Positions 1-11,000 of a stretch of DNA of 64,000 nt are shown one piece after another. Location: NCBI RefSeq assembly GCF_932526225.1, contig NC_064037.1, forward strand, positions 7,608,203 to 7,672,202, given 5' to 3'. Position numbers and translations under genes: made by a program. The notes under the pieces were generated by a model, which was not told where the DNA came from, searched no databases, and worked only from the letters and a program-made list of their open reading frames with translations. Every line of letters starts with the position of its first letter. The first letter of the stretch is position 1. This DNA comes from Nematostella vectensis. Its lineage: Eukaryota; Cnidaria; Anthozoa; Actiniaria; Edwardsiidae.

Positions 1-104
1 TGACTTCATCGGGGATAGCATTATTTATTTATTTATTTAAACAATATTTTTACATTCATCACCAGAGCCCGTGGCTCATAGGGGACTTATGTTTAATATG
101 TATA

Positions 105-640
105 TCTGGTTGTTATCTCAGTCTGTTTATACTTGTAATGAACCATGGTCACCGAGTACGGCAAAAAAAGAGATAAATGATATCATTGTCACAAGAAATA
201 GAGTTGCCGCCAATTTTGTATTACTGGCAATTTGCCTGTCTTTTCTTAAATTCCTCTTGAACTTTCCTCTGTGTTTCCTCCCTTATCTGGTTGTTATCTC
301 AGTCTGTTTATACTTGTAATGAACCATGGTCACCGAGTACGGCAAAAAAAGAGATAAATGATATCATTGTCACAAGAAATAGAGTTGCCGCCAATTTTGT
401 ATTACTGGCAATTTGCCTGTCTTTTCTAAAATTCCTCTTGAACTTTCCTTTGTGTTTCCTCCCTTATCTGGTTGTTATCTCAGTCTGTTTATACTTGTAA
501 TGAACCATGGTCACCGAGTACGGCAAAAAAAGAGATAAATGATATCATTGTCACAAGAAATAGAGTTGCCGCCAATTTTGTATTACTGGCAATTTGCCTG
601 TCTTTTCTAAAATTCCTCTTGAACTTTCCTCTTGAACTTT
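105..640. repeat. 181-bp tandem satellite, three copies
   Basis: Three near-identical units begin at about 105, 286 and 467, a period of 181 bp. Each carries the block around 'ctggttgttatctcagtctg' and a run of seven A before 'gagataaatg'. The last unit ends in a short internal duplication of 'ttcctcttgaactttcc' and then joins GPCR-like coding sequence. The small open frames inside the units repeat with the units and are not genes. Confidence 0.9.
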
Positions 641-1173
641 GATCCAAATTGCCAGATAACAACAAAGCAATATCGCAAGAGAAAACATTCCTATAGTAAT
701 AACTATCACATCCTGGATAAGATACGTTTGAGGTTTAAATAGAGAAATGGTCGGAACTATTGCTAAAATAGCCCAAACAAGGGCGATACCAAAAAAGTAA
801 GGCTTCCTTCCAACAGATGGCGTTTGAGCGGCATTAAAATCGCATAAGCTCTCTCCAATGCGATTAAAGTAAAAGTGAATAAAGAACACTTCGCAGTGAC
901 GTAGTTCAACTGCCTGCAGCATCGATAGAGCTTATCTTTGTCTATTCCCGTTATATTATAACTTCGTGTAACGATCAGTGTAAGCCCAACAGGAAGGTTA
1001 GACACCGTCAGATATACAAGAAAATAGTTGGACATGCTCACGCGAAACGTCTTGCTTAGAAAAACAACGAGCGCAAGAGAGTCCAGGATTACGACTCCTT
1101 CAGTTAAATGGACAACATTCATAGAGCCCAAGCTCTTTATTTGTCCCCTATTAATTTTTTTTACGGTAAACAT
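640..1173 (-). pseudogene. Truncated, frameshifted rhodopsin-family GPCR
   Basis: Read from 1173 downwards, the frame encodes a class A GPCR from just before TM1 through the end of TM3. Visible are TM1 (around 'DSLALVVFLSKTF'), TM2 ('SNYFLVYLTVSNLPVG'), an extracellular loop with cysteines, and TM3 ending in 'ALERAYAILMPLKRH', where ERA stands in the DRY position. At about 818-830 the frame shifts; the next frame continues with 'VGRKPYFFGIALVWAIL' (TM4) and a TM5-like segment. TM6 and TM7 are absent because the 181-bp satellite begins there. The 5' end lies inside one arm of a foldback. Frameshift plus missing helices argue for a pseudogene; the shift alone could be an assembly error, the truncation less easily. 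The ligand cannot be predicted. Confidence 0.75.
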
Positions 1174-1498
1174 AGGGCGAAAAACAAAATTAGTGAAAAA
1201 TAAAAAAGAACTTGTTGAAAAGACGTGTGTAGTCCAGTGTTGTGTTTATGTTTACTTTTTGCGTGTTTTCTGGCCGTATTAAAGCGTCTTTTTCAAGATT
1301 CAAGATTCACGATTTGAAATTTTAAACGAACGAAGTTTCAAATCGTGAATCTTGATTCTTGAAAAAGGCGTTTTAATACGGCCAGAGAACACGCAAAAAG
1401 TAAACATAAACACAACACTGGACTACACACGTCACTAATTTTGTTTTTCGTCCTATGTTTACCAAAAAAAAACAGGAGGGGACAAATAAATAGCTTAG
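1125..1498. repeat. Long foldback (inverted repeat), arms ~165-190 bp
   Basis: The left arm (about 1125-1319) and right arm (about 1336-1498) are imperfect reverse complements around a loop of about 16 bp. Matching landmarks are 'cgatttgaaa' against 'tttcaaatcg', 'ctggccgtatt' against 'aatacggccag', 'gtgttgtgtttatgttta' against 'taaacataaacacaacac', and 'tttatttgtcccct' against 'aggggacaaata'. The left arm includes the first codons of the GPCR fragment, so the right arm is an inverted copy of them. It may be a MITE or a local inverted duplication. Confidence 0.85.
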
Positions 1499-1499
1499 G

Positions 1500-3764
1500 C
1501 TACCTGTGTCGAAACTGGCGAGAAAAACGTAATAAAACAGTAAATACTGTACTGTAAAACAAAAAAAGGCGAGCATGATTTCTAACCTAGGGCACCTACT
1601 TAGCGACCTGGAGTGCTGATTTGAGCAAAAAAAGAGTTGTTTCAGTGCATATTTCACTATTAAAAAGCAAGAGAAAAGTCGATATTTTGATTATAAAATT
1701 CTTTCACAACATTCGCATTTGTAACCAGGCTTTATTGCAATACTCAATTGCGCATGCGTAGATAATTCTACTTCCGGTTTGCGTTTCCAACTATAATCTT
1801 TGAGAAGAATGGACTGATCACGATTTTCTTAGACAAAGAATATTCAGCTAGTTGCCGTCTACAAAACCACCTATCGGTTTTCCTATATTTTAAAAAATAA
1901 AAGAAATTTTTCAAAAAAGGGTGGAAAAATAAAAATAAAATTAAAAATGTGCGAAAATTTTATTATTTGCCAGAATTCAAAACGCATACGTAACTTTGTA
2001 GGTACTCTCACAAATAATATTATAACACTACATTTATAATTGCAGATACTTCAACAGCAAAGATTATAGATTTTGTTGTTGTGACGTCATGCGATGACGC
2101 CTGATGACGTCATCAAAATTTAGACATTGATAAACAGTGAGGCTATGCCTAAATTCATTTTATTTCACAAATATCTGGCGGATTTATTGCGTTTCAAAGT
2201 TTCCTTAGCAACGGCCCTCAGAGAAATGTCCCAACACCCTTAAGGTTTCGGGCATTTTTCCTTTTTGTTGCTCTCCTTATCTTCGTGTCGCTGTTCATAG
2301 CCCTCAAGTCCTTCGTCTGCCGTCTTTTTAACTCGTGTATAAAAGCCATTTATGTTGAGAGCAATAAGTTCTTCAATAGTAAAGACATGCAACTGTTGTG
2401 AGTAGTCCCATATATGGAGTCACGCCACCACGTGACTCAATACTGTTATGTAAGCTTGCCATGTGCGTTATTAAAAAAAAAAGTTGTTGCTTGTTGAACC
2501 CTGTAGTCCGATCATAACAGCAACAACAGCCAAAAATTATGTTTGCTTCTAAAAAAACATTTTTGCTACACCTTGTCATAGACTCGTTTTACGAAAAGCA
2601 TGTACAATACATGAATCTCCAACTAATAAACTCTCGGTGTGTGAAAGATGGGCTCCAGATCCTAACGCGTTACAAAGAAGGAGGATAAATACAAAAGTTT
2701 GTCATTCACTCGATCTCGACTAAATCTTTGTTCCAGACGTAAAAGCGTGCGTAAATAGCAAAAGAATGAAATGAACAAGTGACCGTGCATTCCAGCATGG
2801 AAACCACGTATAAAATAAACTTCCCTCTTTTTTCAAAAAATTTGTTTATTTGGACTAAATAAAATTTTGTTATTATGCGTGAACATTACTCTTTAGGATG
2901 AGGCACAATTTAGAAAATAAAAAAAGAATAAAACGCTCAAAATAATTTTAAATAGAAGCATGTTTTTGTGAACGATATGCGATAAATTTTAGTAAATGAA
3001 AAAACCAAATACGTCCGATCTTCAAAATGTCATTTGCAGGATTCGAGTTGGTGCGTGACACTAGCTAGACAGATTCATTTCAAGTATAAATTTCATGTAG
3101 CTTTCTGTCTGTCCCATCACAATTTTCGAGTCAGCATCGCAACGAAGGTCGCATAACAAAGCGAAATGTTAAGACATTTGATTTCTACATTTTTTTTGTG
3201 TAACGTCTTTTTTGTTGGCAACTTCACTTTATGAAACTTTAGTTCTACTACAAAGTTTGGGAGGCCTGTGTTACGCCAACTAAACCGTAGGTTAGCGAGT
3301 TAACCCACCTCGCGAGCAGGGTTAAATTTAACCTCCAAACTAGCGCTAAGTTAGCGCTAACCAGCGTTCCGGGAACAGAACTAATCCGGGGTAAAAATTT
3401 AATCGTGGCTTTAGCGCCAATCGGCTTTTCATGAACCCGCCCAAGGGCTCAAACCCAAGTCAGGTCAACTTGGGATTTTTTCAGGGTTGTAAAAAAACTG
3501 GCTCTCTACATTGGGGACTGTGTATCCCTCGTGGCCTTTAATGGTGGTCCCGTCTCGCAAAAACCTAGCTAGCCAACCTGTTGTGCGACCTTAAAGAACC
3601 ACTGAAGAAGGCAGAGTCCATTCACTGTCTGTACTTGGTTGCGTAACCAAAAGGGGCCGGTAATGACATTTCATCTATCTAGATACCGCACTTCTACCAG
3701 CCAGTAGTATATTATCTTTTCTTTTAAACTAAGAACCTTTTTAAGAACATAAGGAGTGTTCTGT
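1500..3764. other. Non-coding stretch, no gene recognised
   Basis: AT-rich sequence with only short unconvincing open frames. I see no exon with both plausible splice sites and recognisable protein, and no upstream LMBRD1 exon. The first exon of the neighbouring gene must therefore lie outside the window, or the gene is incomplete here. Confidence 0.6.
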
Positions 3765-4218
3765 CGTGTTCATACATATGTTCTGTTGCTTTTTTTTACA
3801 TGTATTCTGTCGTGTTTATAAAAGTGTTCTGGTGCCTTCATTACATGTGTTCTGTTGTGTGGATACATGTGTTCTGTTGCCTTCATACATGTGTTCTGTT
3901 GTGTTCTTAAATGTGTTCTGTTGTGAGGATACATGTGTTCTGTTGTGAGGGTACATGTGTTCTGTTGCCTTCATACATGTGTTCTGTTGTGTTTATACAT
4001 GTGTTCTGTTGTGTTTATACATGTGTTCTGTTGTGTTTAAGCATGTGTTTCGTCGTGTTTATACACGTGTTTCGTTGTGTTTATACATGTGTTTCGTTGT
4101 GTTCTTACATGTGTTTCGCTGTGTTCTTACATGTGTTTCGTTGTGTTCTTACATGTGTTTCGTTGTGTTTATACATGTTTTTCGCTGTGTTCTTACATGT
4201 GTTCTATTGTGTTTATAG
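3765..4218. repeat. 22-bp minisatellite abutting an LMBRD1 acceptor
   Basis: About 20 copies of a unit close to 'tacatgtgttctgttgtgtt' plus two bases (22 bp) run from about 3765 to 4218. The final copy changes to 'tgtgtttatag' and serves as the polypyrimidine tract and AG of the acceptor at 4218/4219. The open frames across it simply translate the repeat. Confidence 0.9.
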
Positions 4219-4722
4219 CCTGGACAAGGCCCTGCACTCTAACGGATACCAGTACGGCTACTCGTTACCAACCCCTCAGCTGCCCAACCCTATCAACATT
4301 ATCATGGTGTACGCCCAGAGAGTATTCCCGCTAGACTACTGCCTGTTCCTGCTTGTTGTCCTGTACTTTGTGTACTCCTCTATGGCTGGGATCAGGCGTG
4401 TTGGCATAAGGTGCTGCTGGATCAAAGTATCCTTGATGTAGCTGTGGACATCCATGGGCAGTACCCCCTCCCCCCTTTTGGAATGAAATTTTAGAAGAAA
4501 CGCGAACTAAAATTCACAAATTTACCTTCTTGTTGTATTTCTCATACATTGATACCCATTTTGCGAGGGGAGGATTAGCTGTCACAATTATGGCAAAGTG
4601 CACTTGAATCCGGGCCATAAGTCGTACTTGGTGGGAGTGTTTTCTTTGTTCCGTTTTTTTTTTTTTTCACATGTTTCACATTTGTCTTCCTCTGTTTTGA
4701 AGCCTATGCTTAATTCCTTTTT

Positions 4723-4753
<31 letters not shown>

Positions 4754-7000
4754 GTTTGCCGTTATAGCTTTCGCTCCTATTTGGCTCCTAGCACCCTCTT
4801 GTGACAAAGAAGCAAGCACCGAGTTCACTGGACTGGATCCACTATTCTTATTTTATGGGTGGATCTTAACCTTTACCGCCTAGCTATTCAAGGTTCGTCC
4901 ACGCCGTACTCTGCCCCAGGCCCTGCTCTTCATGTGTGTAATGCTCATGCTGATTGTGTTGTCACTCAACGTGATGCTCTTCAGCCTTGCACCTCAGTAC
5001 GTCATGTACGGGAGCCAGAACTATAGGGTGAGCAAACCATCCCAATAGGTATAGTAGTCCTCTCCCCAGCCTTGCACCTCAGTACGTCATGTACGGGAGC
5101 CAGAACTATAAGGTGAGCGAACCATTCCAAAATAAAATGTTGACTATGACTCAAGGCATCTCTAAATTCACATTTAAATGATTGCACTTGGGCAACCATA
5201 AAAGCCATGTCAAGGCAAGATAAAGAGAGTTATTAGAACTAAACGGAGTGACCGTATTTCAAGTTATTTAAACCGGTAAAGTTTGTGAGAACTCAAATTG
5301 ATTATGTACTTTGCACTACAGGCGAACTCCACTGTGACGTCGCTAGTCAATCACACAGGCATCATACAGAACGTCACCACCAGTCACGGGATCGCTAAAG
5401 TCTGCTCTATGGAAGTGTCTTCAGGTAACTTTGATTACAAACTGGCTTATCTCAACAACTAGACCTACGTATAATCTACGTATAAGGTCCAACCTTTATA
5501 TCACAAATAGTCGATTATATGGATTGATATAGGGCGCTTTTTTTCCTATATTTCTGGAATGGGAATGGTTGGTAGAGAATTTTCAGAATGGCATTCGAGT
5601 GGAATGGTGGGTGGAATGGCCTTCATTCCATTTCGGAATGGGAACGCGGGATAAACGAACCCCCGCTTTTTCTATCCTAATCATTCTCATTCCGGAATCA
5701 CGAGTAGAAAAAACGCGCCCTTAGTTACTGCTCATATCGACCAGCAACCCTGGTCCAACCTTTGTATCAGGAATGGACGATAATATCAATTGATTTGAAT
5801 ATATGTATTGGAACCAGGTATTGAACTTGTTAAATCGACCACCTCTTGTTCTTCCTCAGACCACTGTACAATGACGCGTATCGCGGTGTTCCTCAATCGG
5901 TTCTTCTACAAGGTGTGGTTCTTCGGCGCCTGTTACTACTGGGGGACCTGGCTCTTTCTCGTGGTGAGTCTATCACAATGGTTTGGGTTTTGATAACTTA
6001 TGAACATGTAAAGATGTGGATTCTTTCTGGATTCAAAATATGCGGCAATACACAGCTTACAAGGCCCTATTTATGGTATTTTGCTTTGTCTTGTTTGGTA
6101 ACCCTGTGGACATCCTAGGCCTGCTATGGTCGGCAATCTTGATATAAAACGCAAATGTTGGAGTTAACTCATAAGCTGTCTTTAGTTTACTTAATACAAT
6201 GTTCGGTGTGCTGCACTAAAGCTATAATGCCAGATAAGTATTCACCTTGCGTATATATGATAAGCGTATATATGATAAATCTAACCCTGTGGCTTTTCCC
6301 CTCTTGTGGATATATAAGCTCGCGTGTTTCTCTTAGTAGATGCTATGAACTCTAACCCTGTGGCTTTTTCCCTCTTGTGAATATATGATGAACTCGCGTG
6401 TTTCTCTCAGTAGATGCCATCAACTCTAACCCTGTGTTTGTCCCCTTGTAATTGTGTATATAATGATAAGCTCGCGTGTTTCTCTCAGTAGATGCCATCA
6501 ACTCTAACCCTGTATTTGCCCCCTTGTGAATATATGATAAGCTCGCGTGTTTCTCTCAGTAGATGCCATCAACTCTAACTCTGTGTTTGCCCCCTTGTGA
6601 TTGTGTTTATAATGATAAGCTCGTGTGTTTCTCTCAGTAGATGCCATCAGCTCTAACCCTGTGTTTGCCCCCTTGTGATTGTGTGTGTAATGATAAGCTC
6701 GCGTGTTCCTCTCAGTAGATGCCATCAAATCTAACCCTGTGGCTTTTCCCCTCTTGTGTATATATGATAAGGCTCGCGTGTTTCTCTCAGTAGATGCCAT
6801 CAACTCTAACCCTGTGTTTGCCCCCTTGTGGATATATGGTGACCGTGTTTGCCCCCTCTATGGATATATGGTAACCCTGTGTCTGCCCCCAGGTGTTCAT
6901 GACAGGGCTGATCTACTCTATTGTAAGGAAGCGCAAAACCGTAGTGGATGAGGAGTACGACTCTAGCGACGACTCCGATGAAGAGATGGTCACGGCTTGA
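4219..7000 (+). CDS. LMBRD1: LMBRD1, lysosomal cobalamin transporter (last five exons)
   Basis: Exons are 4219-4426, 4893-5027, 5322-5424, 5860-5963 and 6893-7000 (stop); all internal phases agree. The protein matches the C-terminal half of LMBD1: 'LDKALHSNGYQYGY', 'FPLDYCLFLLVVLYFVYSSM', 'SMAGIRRVGIRCCWIK', 'PQALLF', 'LAPQYVMYGSQNYR', then a glycosylated luminal loop (NST, NHT and NVT sequons), 'HCTMTR', 'YYWGTWLF' and an acidic tail 'DEEYDSSDDSDEE'. The family is a nine-helix lysosomal membrane protein that works with ABCD4 to release cobalamin into the cytosol. The 5' exons are not in the window, so this is a partial gene. Both flanking introns and one exon end carry tandem duplications. 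Confidence 0.93.
4982..5120 (+). repeat. 85-bp tandem duplication of an LMBRD1 exon end and donor
   Basis: The last 46 bases of exon 4893-5027 plus the donor (4982 to about 5040) recur 85 bp downstream (5067 to about 5125), including a second 'gtgagc' donor at 5113. Just before the copy, 'tcctctccccag' (5058-5069) looks like a good acceptor, so 5070-5112 forms a complete pseudo-exon of 43 nt. Its inclusion would shift the frame. Confidence 0.9.
5531..5721. mobile_element. MITE with AGGGCGC-type terminal repeats, copy 1
   Basis: It starts 'agggcgctttttttccta' and ends 'agaaaaaacgcgccct', imperfect terminal inverted repeats, with internal 'ggaatgg' and 'cattcc' stretches. A clear second copy lies at 62098-62299. 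There is no coding capacity. It sits in an LMBRD1 intron. Confidence 0.8.
6275..6890. repeat. ~71-bp minisatellite in the last LMBRD1 intron
   Basis: Eight or so copies of a unit containing 'ctctaaccctgtgtttgccc', 'gataagctcgcgtgtttctc' and 'tcagtagatgccatcaa'. The final degenerate copy 'accctgtgtctgcccccag' supplies the acceptor of the terminal exon at 6892/6893, so the repeat array reaches the splice site. Each unit also has a pyrimidine-rich 'tttctctcag' that resembles an acceptor. Confidence 0.88.
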
Positions 7001-7204
7001 GATAAGAAAGCAGGGCGGTAGCAGGCCACGTAAGAGTGGGGGTCACAATACAATACATAAAGAAAATATTGGGGGCACAGCCACGCCCCTACTGGTCATT
7101 TCCTTACGCAGTATTACCTTGTGTTATCTAGACAACACACACCTCTTAAGTAATGCTTTCACGTACCGAAGAAACCGCTCAAGCAAACCAAAGGATCTTT
7201 CAAG

Positions 7205-7630
7205 ATGACCCGGTCACCAACCCCCCTAACCCCACCCAACATCAACCCCCTAACCCTACCCACCACCAACCCCCCTAAGCCCGACCACCACCAACCCTCT
7301 AACCCCGACCACCACCAACCCCCTAACCCCGACCACCACCAACCCCCTAACCCCACCCAACATCAACCCCCTAACCCCGACCACCACCAACCCCCTAACC
7401 CCGACCACCACCAACCCCCTAACCCCACCCAACATCAACCTCCTAACCCCAACCACCACCAACCCCCTAACCCCACTCAACATCAACCTCCTAACCCCGA
7501 CCACCACCAACCCCCTAACCCCACCCAACATCAACCCCCTAACCCCACCCAACATCAACCCCCTAACCCCGACCACCACCAACCGCCTAACCCTACCCAT
7601 CACCAACCTCCTATACCCATCTGAAGCCTC
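7205..7630. repeat. 24-bp CCCTAA-containing minisatellite
   Basis: About 17 copies of a 24-bp unit alternate between 'cccgaccaccaccaa' and 'cccacccaacatcaa' cores, each followed by 'ccccctaa'. The unit length is a multiple of three, so both strands stay open (PPNPDHHQ and PPNPTQHQ on plus). I do not treat these frames as genes. CCCTAA in every unit matches the animal telomere hexamer but is spaced by other sequence. Confidence 0.9.
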
Positions 7631-7639
7631 CAAACACCA

Positions 7640-8086
7640 GCCATTACCAACACCCTATCCCCGCCCGTCTTTCCAAATGAGAGGTCATCATAATCCAACC
7701 CGGGGTTTTATCAGAGTTCTGAATATATCAAATTGGAATTCGTATAATAAAAGAGAAAATGCAGAAAAAAATAAGAATTAAATTTAGCTTCGAGATTTAT
7801 TTGAAAATGTAGCTCGTTCATTTTGCATGGTACAATTTAACCCGAGGTGCGATCTACTTAATTGATATGCTTGTAAATAGCTTTTATTAAAAGGTTATTT
7901 GTAAATTAAGTGTTCAACTAATTCATGGTATTGAATCAACTGCGATAGACCCTCTAACGCGTCTCTGTTAAGAAGACCATAAGGTCATCATTGTCTTTTT
8001 GTTTTGGTCGTCATGCCTTGCTTGCCTTGTTGAAACGCCAATAATAAGTTATGGACTGAATGTAACCCACAAATTCACTATGTCGT
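7640..8086. other. Intergenic; 3' flank of the EGF/Ig gene
   Basis: AT-rich sequence between the minisatellite downstream of LMBRD1 and the stop codon of the minus-strand EGF/Ig gene. It probably holds 3' untranslated sequence of both genes. I see no other gene. Confidence 0.5.
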
Positions 8087-11000
8087 CTATGTAACCGCAA
8101 GGGCTAGGTTATGGGTGTTGGCGCCGTGTTTGTTGCTGGCCTTGCACGTGTACGCGCCCGCGTCAGATTGGGTAACACCGCTGATCTCGAGTCTCAACTG
8201 TTTGGCCGCTGTGAGTGGCGTATCTGGCACGCTCCCAAGGGTCACCTGTGAGGAAATATCCAATGCAGTAAGATGGCCGCTAATTAGAACAACTCAAAAG
8301 GATCATGGAATGCTTCTAATAAAATTGATTTGTAACACGTGTTACCTTGACGTTACCAGCAGTTTGGACCTGCTGCTGACCCTTGTACCACGATATCGCT
8401 GGCTCAGGCATGGCAATCACGTGACAATCCATGGTGACGTTATCACCGGTGCTATACGCATGTCGTTCGGTGTAATTACCACTGACCCAAAATTGCGCGT
8501 CCATCAAGGGGGCCGCTGTGAAGATAATATGGCACGTGGGAATGAGAGCAATAATTTACCTAAATGTAAGAATGTAAATTTTAGTACTGTATGTTGCAAG
8601 ATCAAATATCGATATCTTGATTAAATATGCATATCTACTGACGATTTTATTTGTAGTGCAAGTGAGTTGTTTTGAGTTAAATGAACATGCTTACATTCGA
8701 CGTCGAGGGTATGCACGACGTAAGCGCCAAACGCCGCATTCTGCACGACACAAATGAATTTCCCCGCGTCCCCATAAGCGACGCGTCTCAGCTCCAGGTC
8801 TCCGCTGTCGTGCAGGATGAGGCGTGTCGAGTCGATAGTCTGTTTAGCACCTGTTGCCATAAAATGTCATCAGCAAGTGTTCACAAAGCTTTTCGGGGGT
8901 CATTTTTCTATGACGATACAACCAAGGTAATACTAGAAGCCTGTTGACCATAGCCTGCGTAGCAGCGCTATAGGGGGGAGGGGAGGGGGGAAGGGATCCG
9001 TGCAGGTGAAAAAGAAAAAAAAAAGACGGAGCGAGCGGAGGTCTGCCCCGGCCGCTCGCTCCGATTTTTTTTTTCTCACGTTCACGGACCTCCTCCCCTT
9101 TAGCGCCGCTATAAGCAGGCTAGTTGACCATACTTCCAGTCCTGTGAGTAATCAAGCCCTGTAACGCAATGGCACCGTCACACTTTGTGAAAAGCTAGTG
9201 CAAGCAAATGTTTGGAAAGGGCAGCCTAGTCCCCGGCGTTCTCACCGGGTTTCCTGTTCCTGAGTTGAACCGTAAGGTAGCCTGGGGGCTGAGACGAGAC
9301 GTCCAACTCTTAACCATCCACAGGAAACCCAACCACAGGAAAACCGATAAGCCTGGCACTAGGCTGTGGAAAGGGAATTTTCTCAGCGTAGCTTACCGTT
9401 GGGTTGTTTCACGGCGATGATACTGTTGCCAATTTGCCATTTGACGATGACGGGACCGGTCGCCGAGTGTCTGCACGGGAGGCTCGCTGTCTGCATGAAG
9501 TTCACAGTGATTGTACTCGCGGGACTCGAGATCTTCGGGATGTCTGAGGGACACAGGCGAATGTTTCGTATAGAAATGTGTTAGAAAAATAGGCGATTGC
9601 ATGTTCTGCGACGGGAAAGTTTTTTTTTAACAAATGTCATATTTATTATGAGAAAAGCCAGAAAGCGTTGGGTAAGAAAACGTATGTCTGTCTGCCAGTT
9701 GTGCCCGTCTTTTTAGTGTTTGTGCTTAGTTAGATGGTATTCGCGCATACTCATACATGACGCTTAGGGTGGTCACGAGCCTAAGTCCCTTGTGGAAATC
9801 TTATAATACATGCACTTAGAGAGCGTGCCCCCTGTTTGCTGGTGAATACCTTTATCACAGAGCCTAAGTCCCTTGTGGAGATCTTATAAGACATGCACTT
9901 AGAGAGTGTTGGGGTGAACAAGGGTGAATACCTTTATCACAGAGCCTGAAGTCGTTTGCGGAGATAGTATACCCAGGTGGGCACTTGCAAATGAAGCTCC
10001 CAATTGTGTTGACGCAGCCAGGCTTCCATGCGCAGAGCTGTTTGTCCTTGTCCTGGTACTTGAGGCATTCGTCGACATCTAGAACCAAGGAATTAGACGG
10101 TCACTTTTTTTTGTGACTTAGATCATTCCGCATAGCCAATATTCTCAAATCGATTTTCAGTCGTAATAGTAGGTAATATAGGGTATTCTAGAATATCTCA
10201 TGCGCTTTGAATACAAGCAATGACGTCTGATGATTAATATAATGTGCCTGTTATCATCGCAAATACTTGCCTTGATCACAGTTATCGCCTTCAAATCCAG
10301 CCGTAGGGCAGTCTGAAACCGAAAATATAAATCAGGCTGAAATACAAACGACCCCCCATCATAGTTATCTTTTCTTATTTCTACCTATCCCCTTCTCCAT
10401 CACTCATTCCTCCACCTCTCCCTTCTTCAACACACACGCCCTTTATCAATACTTACAAGGCTGGCCTCTACCTTCACTGAAGGATATTTTCTTCAGAATC
10501 AAACATCCCCTAACACACAAACCTCTACACACCCCTCACCTCCCTCCCTCCCCCAGCACCCATACAACAACCCCCTCCCCCTACACACACTTCCGTAATA
10601 CTACCAAGGCTGCCCTCTTATTTCAGCCTTTTACTTAAGGATATCTCCTTCACAAACAAGCATCCCCTAACAACACACAAACCCCCTCCTTAAGCACCCA
10701 TACAGCACCCCATCCCCCCTAAACACACTTCCTCAGTACTAACAATGCTGCCCTCTCAGGGGCGGATCTAGCTTTTCGCTGAAGGGGAGATTGGCTCAGT
10801 GACAAAGGGGGGAGGGTTTTTTTGTTACATATGCCTTTCGGGCAGCCCAATGGGGGGGGAGTTAAACCCCCTAAACCATCCCCCTAGATCCGCTACTGCC
10901 TCTCATTGTTAGTCCGGCCGGAGGTTTATCTCCATAATACCCGACCACCTCCAACACACACACTCATATATTCCTATCCCCTTCCACAAAACTTACAAGG

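Noticed and set aside
3911-4441. 176-residue open frame running from the 22-bp repeat into LMBRD1 sequence
   Set aside because: The first part is translated minisatellite; the LMBRD1 part is an exon with an acceptor at 4218/4219.
7205-7633. Proline-rich and glycine/valine-rich open frames on both strands
   Set aside because: They are reading-frame artefacts of a 24-bp repeat, with no flanking gene structure.
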